IMG/VR virus record: IMGVR_UViG_3300036715_000838
Span: 1 to 25,546 of that record
Length of the DNA: 25,546 nt
From: a virus
Direction: 5' to 3' (one strand)
Shown here one piece after another: positions 13,940 through 20,504 of this stretch. Both the position numbers and the translations under genes were made by a program. Within the stretch, counting starts at the first letter, position 1. Every line of letters begins with the position of its first letter. Below the pieces are notes generated by a model. The model was not told where the DNA came from. It saw only the letters and a program-made list of their open reading frames with translations, and did no database searches.

Positions 13940-14269
13940 ATGCCACTGGTCAGTATGAAAACCGAGGACTCGGGCGTCGAAACCTACGAGCCCAACCCCA
14001 ACCTCAACCCCTACGGCTACGGCCTGCGCCTCCGGTTGAACGACGATCAGTGCGAAGCGCTGGGCATTACTACGCCACCGGCTGCCGGCACCAAGGTGAG
14101 CATTTCGGCGGCTGCCTTCGTATGTTCCGCTACGCAAACCACGGAACAGGACGGCGACGATTCAGGCATCGACGTGTTTCTCGAATTGCAGATTACCGAC
14201 ATGGAACTCGGCACGGCTACACCGAAAACCGACGCCCGATCGCTCTACCCGAACAGCACGCTACTCTAG
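13940..14269 (+). CDS. Capsid-staple-like protein
   Basis: The 109-residue protein starts MPLVSMKTEDSG and contains YGYGLRLRLNDDQCEALGITTPPAAGTKVSISAAAFV and VFLELQITDMELG, a pattern I associate with proteins annotated as phage capsid staple proteins. The start at 13940 is chosen because AGGAG lies upstream (13924-13928). Its C-terminus DARSLYPNS followed by TLL repeats the C-terminal motif of the scaffold protein two genes on. It should bind the capsid, perhaps replacing the scaffold. A strong terminator follows. Confidence 0.62.
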   Translation: MPLVSMKTEDSGVETYEPNPNLNPYGYGLRLRLNDDQCEALGITTPPAAGTKVSISAAAFVCSATQTTEQDGDDSGIDVFLELQITDMELGTATPKTDARSLYPNSTLL

Positions 14270-14288
14270 GCTTCTCCTGCCGCCTTTG

Positions 14289-14312
14289 GCCGCCTTCGGG
14301 CGGCATTTTTTT
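14289..14312 (+). terminator. Strong Rho-independent terminator
   Basis: GCCGCC-TTCG-GGCGGC forms a 6-bp GC stem with a UUCG tetraloop, followed by A and seven T. It lies 19 nt after the staple gene and just before promoter copy 2, so it separates the portal group from the capsid group of late genes. Confidence 0.92.
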
Positions 14313-14318
14313 CTTATG

Positions 14319-14350
14319 GTGCACGTACTGCCGATCGCGCGCCCTAGAGT
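14319..14350 (+). promoter_or_regulatory. Putative late promoter, copy 2 (before the capsid genes)
   Basis: GTGCACGTA (14319-14327), 16 bases, then CTAGAGT (14344-14350), at the same spacing as the copies at 10841 and 19882. It lies 7 nt after a strong terminator, where a new promoter is needed for the capsid genes. The predicted start point, near 14357, coincides with the ATG at 14358, so the first message could be leaderless. Confidence 0.62.
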
Positions 14351-14357
14351 TCCGCGC

Positions 14358-14666
14358 ATGAGCTATTTCGATCCTCTCGACATACGCGGTCAAGAACGTG
14401 CCCGGGCGGAAGCCGAGGAGCGCGCCCTCATGGCCTCGCAAATCGAGATCGACGATATAAAGTGGCTCATGAGCGACAAGCGGGGTCGTAGATTCGTGGC
14501 CCGCCTGTTTGAGCGGGCAGGCGTGTGGCGCCTATCCTTCAACACCAACGCGCTAACCATGGCCTTCAACGAGGGCACGCGCAACGAGGGGTTGAGGTTG
14601 TTGGCACAAATCACTGCGCATTGCCCCGACCGTTATACCGATATGCTCAAGGAGAGCAAGGAATGA
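14358..14666 (+). CDS. Bbp19-like protein
   Basis: The 102-residue protein contains DIKWLMSDKRGRRFVARLFERAGVWRLSFN, FNEGTRNEGLRLLAQITAHCPDRYTDMLKE, the pattern of the family named after BPP-1 Bbp19, a small helical protein encoded beside the scaffold. Its function is unknown; position suggests head assembly. The ATG at 14358 has a weak ribosome binding site, and promoter copy 2 predicts a transcript beginning almost at it. In-frame upstream starts would extend into the terminator. It ends in an ATGA overlap with the scaffold gene. Confidence 0.78.
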   Translation: MSYFDPLDIRGQERARAEAEERALMASQIEIDDIKWLMSDKRGRRFVARLFERAGVWRLSFNTNALTMAFNEGTRNEGLRLLAQITAHCPDRYTDMLKESKE

Positions 14667-15343
14667 CCACTGAGACGCTGATGACTGACGGCCAAAATAC
14701 CCAAACAGCCGACCAACAGCAAGCCGCGACTTCGCAAACCAAAGGCCAACCGGCTGCCGGTGGCGAACAAACGGCGCAGCAGCAGCAGCAAGCGACCGCA
14801 GGGCAGCAAGCGACCGCAGGGCAGAACGCCGAGGGCCAACAGGCCGAAGGCGCCAAGACCGAAGGCGAACAGGCAAAGCCGCAAGGCGCGCCCGAAAAGT
14901 ACGAGTTCAAAGCACCCGATGGCCAGAAGTTTGACGACACCGTCCTAGGTGCTTACTCCGAAATCGCCAAGGAATTGAACCTGCCACAAGACGCCGCGCA
15001 GAAGGTGCTCGACAAGGTGGCGCCTGTCATTCAGGCGCGCCAAGCCGAACAGATCGAGGCGGTACGCACCGCCTGGGCAGAGAGTGCAAAGACCGACAAG
15101 GAGTTCGGCGGCGACAAGCTGCCCGAAAACCTTGCCACGGCCAAGAAGGCACTCGACACCTTCGGCACGCCTGAACTGAAAAAGCTGCTGAACGAATCCG
15201 GTCTAGGCAACAACCCGGAAGTTATCCGAGCGTTTTACCGCGCCGGGAAAGCAATCAGCGAGGACAAGTTCGTTGGTGGCAAAGGCGCATCGCCTGATGC
15301 CAACGACGCGCGGTCCTTGTATCCAAACAGCGATTTGAAATAA
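14663..15343 (+). CDS. Scaffolding protein (putative)
   Basis: The 226-residue protein has a disordered Gln/Ala/Gly-rich N-terminal third containing an 18-bp duplicated unit (ATAGQQ), then a helical region (YEFKAPDGQKFDDTVLGAYSEIAKELNLPQDAAQKVLDKVAPVI, AVRTAWAESAKTDKEFGG) and AFYRAGKAISEDKFVGG near the end. Such acidic Gln-rich proteins directly before the major capsid gene are scaffolds that organise procapsid assembly and leave before maturation. The C-terminal DARSLYPNS then DLK likely contacts the capsid protein. The start is the ATG at 14663, overlapping the previous stop codon and preceded by AAGGA. Confidence 0.85.
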   Translation: MTTETLMTDGQNTQTADQQQAATSQTKGQPAAGGEQTAQQQQQATAGQQATAGQNAEGQQAEGAKTEGEQAKPQGAPEKYEFKAPDGQKFDDTVLGAYSEIAKELNLPQDAAQKVLDKVAPVIQARQAEQIEAVRTAWAESAKTDKEFGGDKLPENLATAKKALDTFGTPELKKLLNESGLGNNPEVIRAFYRAGKAISEDKFVGGKGASPDANDARSLYPNSDLK

Positions 15344-15354
15344 GGAGCACTTAA

Positions 15355-16362
15355 ATGGCTACTCTCACTAGCGGTCAACTTACCCTCGCCGATTGGGCGA
15401 AGCGCCTCGATCCCGAAGGTAAGGTCGAGGTCAAGATCGCCGAAATATTGAACCAGACCAACGAAATCCTCGAAGATGCAGTTTTCATCGAGGGCAACCT
15501 GCCGACTGGCCACCGCGTCAATATCCGCACCGGCTTGCCAACCGTCTATTGGCGTTCGCTGAACCAAGGCGTGCCGCGCTCCAAGAGCACCACGGCCCAG
15601 GTCGACGAGTCTTGCGGCATGCTGGAAGCCTACAGCGCGGTCGACAAGGACTTGGCCGAGCTGAACGGCAACACCGCCTCCTTCCGTCTGTCCGAGGATG
15701 TGGCCTTCCTGGAAGCCATGAACCAGGCCCAGGCGCAGACCATGTTCTACGGCAACCCGGCCACTGACCCGCGCCAGTACCTCGGCCTCTCCACTCGCTA
15801 CGGCACCATTTCCGGCGCCGGCAATGCGCAGAACATCATCGATGCGGGCGGCGCTTCCTCGAACAACGCCTCCGTCTGGCTGGTGGTGTGGGGTGAAAAC
15901 ACGGCTTTCTGCCCGTTCCCGAAGGGCTCGAAGGCCGGCCTCGTGTCTGAGGACGACGGCATCCTCACCATCTACGACAGCAGCAACAACCCCTTCAAGG
16001 CGTACCAGACCCACTACCAATGGAAGAACGGCCTCGTCGTCAAGGATTGGCGCTATGTCGTGCGCATCGCCAACATCAACACCGCCAACCTGGTGAATGA
16101 GTCCGGCGCTGCTGACCTGGTGAAGCTCATGAGCCGCGCGCTGGATCGCATCCCCAACCTGTCCATGGGCCGCGCTGCCTTCTATATGAACCGCACGCTG
16201 TTCTCGATGATGCGCATCCAGGCCCTGAACAAGAGCCAAAATGCCATCAGCGTACAGGAAGGCTTGACGCAATTCGGTCAGCCGGCCCGCTGGCTGGACT
16301 TCCTGGGCGTGCCGCTGCGCAAGGTTGACCAGCTTCTGAACACCGAAGCCCGCGTCGTCTAA
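15355..16362 (+). CDS. Major capsid protein (BPP-1 Bbp17-like)
   Basis: The 335-residue protein begins MATLTSGQLTLADWAKRLDP and includes NQTNEILEDAVFIEGNLPTGHRVNIRTGLPTVYWRSLNQGVPRSKSTTAQVDESCGMLEA, which I recognise as the major capsid of the BPP-1 group. In BPP-1 the capsid protein has a permuted HK97-like fold; by homology this one probably does too. It forms the icosahedral shell. AAGGAG lies 7 nt before the ATG. It follows the scaffold and precedes the cement gene, as expected. Codon use is strongly GC-ending and regular, typical of a highly expressed late gene. Confidence 0.93.
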   Translation: MATLTSGQLTLADWAKRLDPEGKVEVKIAEILNQTNEILEDAVFIEGNLPTGHRVNIRTGLPTVYWRSLNQGVPRSKSTTAQVDESCGMLEAYSAVDKDLAELNGNTASFRLSEDVAFLEAMNQAQAQTMFYGNPATDPRQYLGLSTRYGTISGAGNAQNIIDAGGASSNNASVWLVVWGENTAFCPFPKGSKAGLVSEDDGILTIYDSSNNPFKAYQTHYQWKNGLVVKDWRYVVRIANINTANLVNESGAADLVKLMSRALDRIPNLSMGRAAFYMNRTLFSMMRIQALNKSQNAISVQEGLTQFGQPARWLDFLGVPLRKVDQLLNTEARVV

Positions 16363-16412
16363 CCCGAAGGGGTGGAGCAATCTGCCCCGTCCTGAACATA
16401 GGAGATTCAACC

Positions 16413-16883
16413 ATGTATATCGACAACAACCTTCTCGTTTCCGGCTCTGTTTCGTCTGCGGGGGTCGTAGCCGGCCAAAACATTTTTAGTGCCGGCTCCA
16501 GCGTCCTATCGACCAACACCATTGACCTGCTGCAAGCGCGGGACGTAGGCCAAGGTTCCGACCTATTCGGCCGCTTTGAATACACCGTTGCGGCAGTGGG
16601 CGGCACCTCAATTGAGCACCAGATAATCGCAGCCGATGACGCAGCGCTAACCACGAACGTGACTGTCATCGCCACTACGGGCGCCATTCCCGTGGCCTCG
16701 CTGACGGTTGGCGCGCGCTTCGCTTGCGACATTAACCCACGCCTTGCCAGTAAGGGCCAGCGCTACGTTGGTGCTCGTTATATAAGCGTCGGCACCACGA
16801 CCGCTGGCGCTGTTATGGGCGACCTTGGCATCGAAATCCAAGACGGTCAGAAGTTCTACCCGCCCGGCTTTTCCGTGCTGTAA
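16413..16883 (+). CDS. Bbp16-like capsid cement protein
   Basis: The 156-residue protein contains MYIDNNLLVSGSVSSAG, STNTIDLLQARDVGQGSDL, RFEYTVAAVGGTSIEHQIIAADD and LASKGQRYVGARYISVGTTTAGAVM, the pattern of the BPP-1 Bbp16 cement family. These beta-sandwich proteins bind outside the mature capsid and stabilise it against DNA pressure. AGGAG lies 8 nt upstream. The 50-nt gap after the capsid gene holds no terminator or promoter I can support. Expression at near-capsid level is expected. Confidence 0.85.
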   Translation: MYIDNNLLVSGSVSSAGVVAGQNIFSAGSSVLSTNTIDLLQARDVGQGSDLFGRFEYTVAAVGGTSIEHQIIAADDAALTTNVTVIATTGAIPVASLTVGARFACDINPRLASKGQRYVGARYISVGTTTAGAVMGDLGIEIQDGQKFYPPGFSVL

Positions 16884-16895
16884 GGAGAATGAACC

Positions 16896-17114
16896 ATGGC
16901 GCAAGTCCGCGTTTTGCAAAAGTCCTACATCGGCAACCGCATCGTCGAGGAGGGCGAAGTTATTGAATACGACGGCGAGTTTTCCGACAACCTGGAACTG
17001 GTCAAGAAGGGGAAGAAGGCCGCCGTAGCACCGGCCCCCGACACCTCCGACACCTCCGACACCTCCGACACCTCGGGCGCTGACCCGGTCGGGGTAGGTG
17101 AAAGCCTAGTTTAA
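16896..17114 (+). CDS. Small phage protein with DTS repeat tail (72 aa)
   Basis: The protein has an N-terminal small beta domain (MAQVRVLQKSYIGNRIVEEG, EVIEYDGEFSDNLELVKKG), a pattern common in short phage proteins downstream of capsid genes, followed by a flexible tail with four DTS units encoded by 9-bp repeats (17040-17075). Function is unknown; a head-completion or minor decoration role is possible. AAGGAG lies upstream at 16882-16887. A terminator follows the gene. Confidence 0.78.
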   Translation: MAQVRVLQKSYIGNRIVEEGEVIEYDGEFSDNLELVKKGKKAAVAPAPDTSDTSDTSDTSGADPVGVGESLV

Positions 17115-17141
17115 CCGTTTCTCCCCAGGGGAAGCAGCTTG

Positions 17142-17167
17142 CGGGGGCCTCGTGCCCCCGTATTTTT
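17142..17167 (+). terminator. Rho-independent terminator before the tail genes
   Basis: CGGGGGC (17142-17148) and GCCCCCG (17154-17160) form a 7-bp stem with loop CTCGT, followed by TATTTTT. The U-run is immediately followed by AGGAG, the ribosome binding site of the next gene. There is no space for a promoter between them, so tail genes must depend on readthrough or an element further upstream. Confidence 0.85.
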
Positions 17168-17178
17168 AGGAGCATGCG

Positions 17179-17829
17179 ATGGCATCCGAAGTCGATATTT
17201 GTAACCTAGCCCTGGCGTACCTGGGCGACAACGCGACCGTGACAAGCCTAGACCCGCCCGAGGGGTCGGCGCAGGCCGAACACTGCGCGCGCTTCTATCC
17301 CATGGCCCGCGATTCACTGCTGGAAATGCACCCGTGGGGTTTTGCCACCTTGCGCGTTTCGCTGGCCCTGCTGGGCAGCGGATGGCCAGAGTGGGACTAC
17401 TCCTATGCCCAGCCGTCCGACGCGCTTAACATCCTCGCCATTCTGCCGCCCGACGCCACCGATGACTATAGCATGGGGCCCTCGAACGTGCCGGCAGCGG
17501 CTGGCGGTTCCTATGTGCCGCAAGCGTTTTCCTGCGAGGTGGATGGCAGCGGCAACGATGTGATTCTCACAGACCAGGTCGACGCCGTGCTGCGATACAC
17601 CAACATCGTGACCGATACGACCAAGTTCTCGCCGCTGTTCACCATGACCTTGTCCTTGCACCTAGCGTCGATGCTGGCCGGGCCGCTGCTAAAGGGCGAC
17701 GCGGGCGCCGCTGAATCCAAGCGCTGCGCCGCCTTGATGCAGAGCTATCTCTCGAAGGCTACGGAATCCGACGCCGCGCAACGGCGCATCAGTCCGCAGC
17801 ATAACGTCGGCTGGATCAACGGGAGGTAA
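17179..17829 (+). CDS. Tail tubular protein A-like (T7 gp11-like adaptor)
   Basis: The 216-residue protein starts MASEVDICNLALAYLGDNAT, followed by EHCARFYPMARDSLLEMHPWGFATLRVSLALL, the conserved start of the gp11/gp4-type podovirus adaptor family that joins portal to tail nozzle. The length is close to T7 gp11. It should form a dodecameric ring below the portal. AGGAG lies 6 nt before the ATG and directly follows the terminator U-run, so its expression may be set by terminator readthrough. The gene is 2 nt from the nozzle gene. Confidence 0.88.
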   Translation: MASEVDICNLALAYLGDNATVTSLDPPEGSAQAEHCARFYPMARDSLLEMHPWGFATLRVSLALLGSGWPEWDYSYAQPSDALNILAILPPDATDDYSMGPSNVPAAAGGSYVPQAFSCEVDGSGNDVILTDQVDAVLRYTNIVTDTTKFSPLFTMTLSLHLASMLAGPLLKGDAGAAESKRCAALMQSYLSKATESDAAQRRISPQHNVGWINGR

Positions 17830-17831
17830 GC

Positions 17832-19877
17832 ATGTCGAGCATCCGCACCTTGCAGCATTCCTTCGCTGGTGGCGAGATCAGCCCGGAAATGTTCGGGCGG
17901 ATAGACGATTCCAAGTATCAAAACGGGCTGGCAAAGTGCCTCAACTTCATCACCAAGCCGCAAGGCCCGGCCGAGAATCGGGCCGGTTTCCAGTTTGTGC
18001 GCGCGGTGAAGGATTCGACCAAGAAAGTGCGGCTGATTCCATTCACATACTCGACCACGCAAACCATGGTCATCGAGGTGGGCGCGGGCTACTTCCGTTT
18101 TCACACGCTGGGCGCCACCGTCATGAATGGCGTCGTGCCGTATGAGATTGCCAACTCGTTCGCCGAGGCCGACCTGTTCGACCTGCACTATGTCCAATCG
18201 GCCGACGTGCTCACCCTTGTGCATCCGAACTACGCGCCATGCGAACTGCGCCGCCTGGGCGCAACCAACTGGCAACTGACCACCATCGCGTTCACCCCGA
18301 CCATCGCCTCACCCACGGGCGCGGCCGCGACGCCCAACGCAACCGACACGACCTACACATACAAATACGTCGTGACTGCCATCGCCGCCGATGGATATAG
18401 CGAGTCGGCCGCCTCGGCGCAAGCCACCTGCACGAACAACCTCTACACCACCGGGCGGTGGAATAGTATTAGTTGGGGCACTGTGTCCGGTGCATCCAGG
18501 TACAACGTCTATAAAATGCAAGGCGGCCTGTACGGCTACATCGGGCAAACCACCGGGCTTTCGATTACTGACGACAACATCGCGCCCGACCTGGGCAAGA
18601 CCCCACCGATTTACGAAACTGTGTTCAACGCGGCCGGCGACTATCCGGCCGCTGTATCCTATTTCGAGCAACGGCGCTGTTTCGCTGGCACGACCAACAA
18701 GCCACAAAACATCTGGATGACGCGGAGCGGCACTGAATCGGCCATGTGCTACTCGCTGCCTATCCGTGACGATGACCGTATCGCCTTCCGCGTGGCCGCC
18801 CGCGAGGCGAACACCATCCGCCATATCGTGCCGCTGACCCAGCTCTTGCTGCTCACCAGTTCAGCCGAGTGGCGCGTCACCTCGGTCAATTCCGACGCCA
18901 TCACACCGGACACCATCAGCGTGCGCCCGCAGTCCTATGTCGGCGCGTCCAACGTGCAGCCGGTCATCATCAACAACAGCCTGATTTATGGTGCAGCCCG
19001 CGGTGGCCACATGCGCGAACTCGGCTATTCCTGGCAGGCCAACGGCTTCATCACCGGGGATTTGTCCCTACGCTCCGCGCACCTGTTTGACACCTTCGAC
19101 GTGCTGGACATGGCCTATGCCAAGGCACCGCAACCTCTCGTCTGGTTCATCAGCAGCAGCGGCAAATTGCTGGGCCTCACCTACGTGCCCGAGCAACAGA
19201 TAGGCGCGTGGCACCAGCACGATACGGATGGTGTGTTTGAATCCTGCACGGTGGTGGCCGAGGGCAGCGAGGACGTGCTTTATTGCATTGTTCGCCGAAC
19301 CATTGGCGGCAACTCGGTGCGTTATGTCGAGCGCATGGCCTCGCGTCAATTTACCGACCAGGCCGATGCCTTCTTCGTCGATTGTGGGTTGACCTACTCG
19401 GGCGCGCCCGCGACCACTATCAGTGGGCTGGACCACCTTGAGGGTAAAACGGTCAGCATCCTGGCTGATGGTGCGGTGCATCCGCAGCGCGTGGTCACGT
19501 CGGGCAGCATCATGCTCGACCAGGCGGCCAGCAAGGTGCAGATTGGCCTGCCGATTGTTGCCGACATGCAAACCCTGCCCGTGGCCGCGCAAATCGACGG
19601 TAGCTTCGGCCAGGGGCGCTACAAGAACGTCAACAAGGTGTGGCTGCGCGTCTATCGCTCGTCGGGCATCTTCGTGGGGCCTGACGCCAGCAACCTGACC
19701 GAAGCCAAGCAGCGCACGACCGAGCCCTACGGCTCACCCCCGGCGCTAAAGAGCGAGGAAATTCAAGTATTGCTGTCACCCTCGTGGGCCGATAGCGGGC
19801 AGATTTTCGTGCGCCAGTCCGACCCCCTGCCCTTGTCCATTGTGTCCTTGACGGCAGAGGTTACACTCGGCGCATAA
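17832..19877 (+). CDS. Tail tubular protein B-like (nozzle / DNA stabilisation protein)
   Basis: The 681-residue protein starts MSSIRTLQHSFAGGEISPEM and FGRIDDSKYQNGLAKCLNFITKPQGPAENRAG, the hallmark of podovirus nozzle proteins (T7 gp12-like). Residues about 165-260 (TYTYKYVVTAIAADGYSES, WGTVSGASRYNVYKMQGG) resemble a fibronectin type III-like insertion. It should form the hexameric nozzle that closes the tail and opens for DNA ejection. GGGAGG lies 6 nt before the ATG. Promoter copy 3 follows its stop codon. Confidence 0.88.
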   Translation: MSSIRTLQHSFAGGEISPEMFGRIDDSKYQNGLAKCLNFITKPQGPAENRAGFQFVRAVKDSTKKVRLIPFTYSTTQTMVIEVGAGYFRFHTLGATVMNGVVPYEIANSFAEADLFDLHYVQSADVLTLVHPNYAPCELRRLGATNWQLTTIAFTPTIASPTGAAATPNATDTTYTYKYVVTAIAADGYSESAASAQATCTNNLYTTGRWNSISWGTVSGASRYNVYKMQGGLYGYIGQTTGLSITDDNIAPDLGKTPPIYETVFNAAGDYPAAVSYFEQRRCFAGTTNKPQNIWMTRSGTESAMCYSLPIRDDDRIAFRVAAREANTIRHIVPLTQLLLLTSSAEWRVTSVNSDAITPDTISVRPQSYVGASNVQPVIINNSLIYGAARGGHMRELGYSWQANGFITGDLSLRSAHLFDTFDVLDMAYAKAPQPLVWFISSSGKLLGLTYVPEQQIGAWHQHDTDGVFESCTVVAEGSEDVLYCIVRRTIGGNSVRYVERMASRQFTDQADAFFVDCGLTYSGAPATTISGLDHLEGKTVSILADGAVHPQRVVTSGSIMLDQAASKVQIGLPIVADMQTLPVAAQIDGSFGQGRYKNVNKVWLRVYRSSGIFVGPDASNLTEAKQRTTEPYGSPPALKSEEIQVLLSPSWADSGQIFVRQSDPLPLSIVSLTAEVTLGA

Positions 19878-19881
19878 CCCG

Positions 19882-19913
19882 GTGCACGTAGCCGCGCGGT
19901 CGGGCGCTACTGT
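19882..19913 (+). promoter_or_regulatory. Putative late promoter, copy 3 (before the ejection genes)
   Basis: GTGCACGTA (19882-19890), 16 bases, then CTACTGT (19907-19913), with the spacing of the copies at 10841 and 14319. The predicted start point near 19920 leaves about 20 nt of leader carrying the GGGGGA ribosome binding site of the 19941 gene. It would drive the internal-protein genes separately from the tail genes. Confidence 0.6.
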
Positions 19914-19940
19914 TGCCCTCAATTATCAGGGGGATAGAGC

Positions 19941-20492
19941 ATGCTATTTACTTCGGACCAGTTGGCACAAGCGTCGATGTTTCCGCAGATTGGCGGCGCG
20001 TTAAGTTCGGCTATCGGCGGCTACTATAGCGCGCAATCCCAGCAAAGCAGCTTGCGCTTTCAAGCGGATATGGCCGCCATCAACGCACGAATCGCCGAGC
20101 TTGGCGCGCAATCGGCCCTCAACCAGGGTCAGCAGCAGGTCGGAGCGCTTACCCTCAAAGCGGGGCAACTCAAGAGCAGCCAGCGCGCGGCCATGGCCGC
20201 CAACGGTATCGACCTGGGCGAGGGCAATGCGGCCGAGGTGCAGGCGTCCACCGACATCATGAAGGAAATTGACGCCAACACGCTGACCGCCAACGCCGTG
20301 CGCAGCGCCTGGGGCTATCGAACTCAAAGCGTCAATTACCAGAATGAGGCGGCTTTGCGTTCGGCCACCGCCGACACTATCAGCCCTTTTGCTGCGGCGG
20401 CCACCTCCCTGCTTGGCAGCGCCGGCAGCGTGGCGAATAGCTGGTACAACTACAGCGTCCGGACATCCCCCCCAACAGCCGGAAAACAATAG
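19941..20492 (+). CDS. Internal virion protein (T7 gp14-like), putative
   Basis: The 183-residue protein has a short Gly/Ala/Ser hydrophobic region (IGGALSSAIGGYYSAQSQQSS), a long Gln/Ala-rich helix (ADMAAINARIAELGAQSALNQGQQQVGALTLKAGQLKSSQRAAMAANGIDLGEGN) and ANAVRSAWGYRTQSVNYQNEA. This pattern is typical of gp14-like core proteins encoded between nozzle and large ejection proteins. On infection such proteins enter the outer membrane to help form the DNA channel. GGGGGA is 6 nt before the ATG. Confidence 0.78.
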   Translation: MLFTSDQLAQASMFPQIGGALSSAIGGYYSAQSQQSSLRFQADMAAINARIAELGAQSALNQGQQQVGALTLKAGQLKSSQRAAMAANGIDLGEGNAAEVQASTDIMKEIDANTLTANAVRSAWGYRTQSVNYQNEAALRSATADTISPFAAAATSLLGSAGSVANSWYNYSVRTSPPTAGKQ

Positions 20493-20504
20493 AGGGATAA
20501 CCCA

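Noticed and set aside
15235-16410. 391-residue open frame antisense to the major capsid gene
   Set aside because: It is the mirror of a highly GC-biased, strongly recognised capsid gene; it has no ribosome binding site or recognisable domain.
16363-16412. GGGG...CCCC hairpin between capsid and cement genes as a terminator
   Set aside because: The stem is about 4 bp with a 12-nt loop and no U-run follows.
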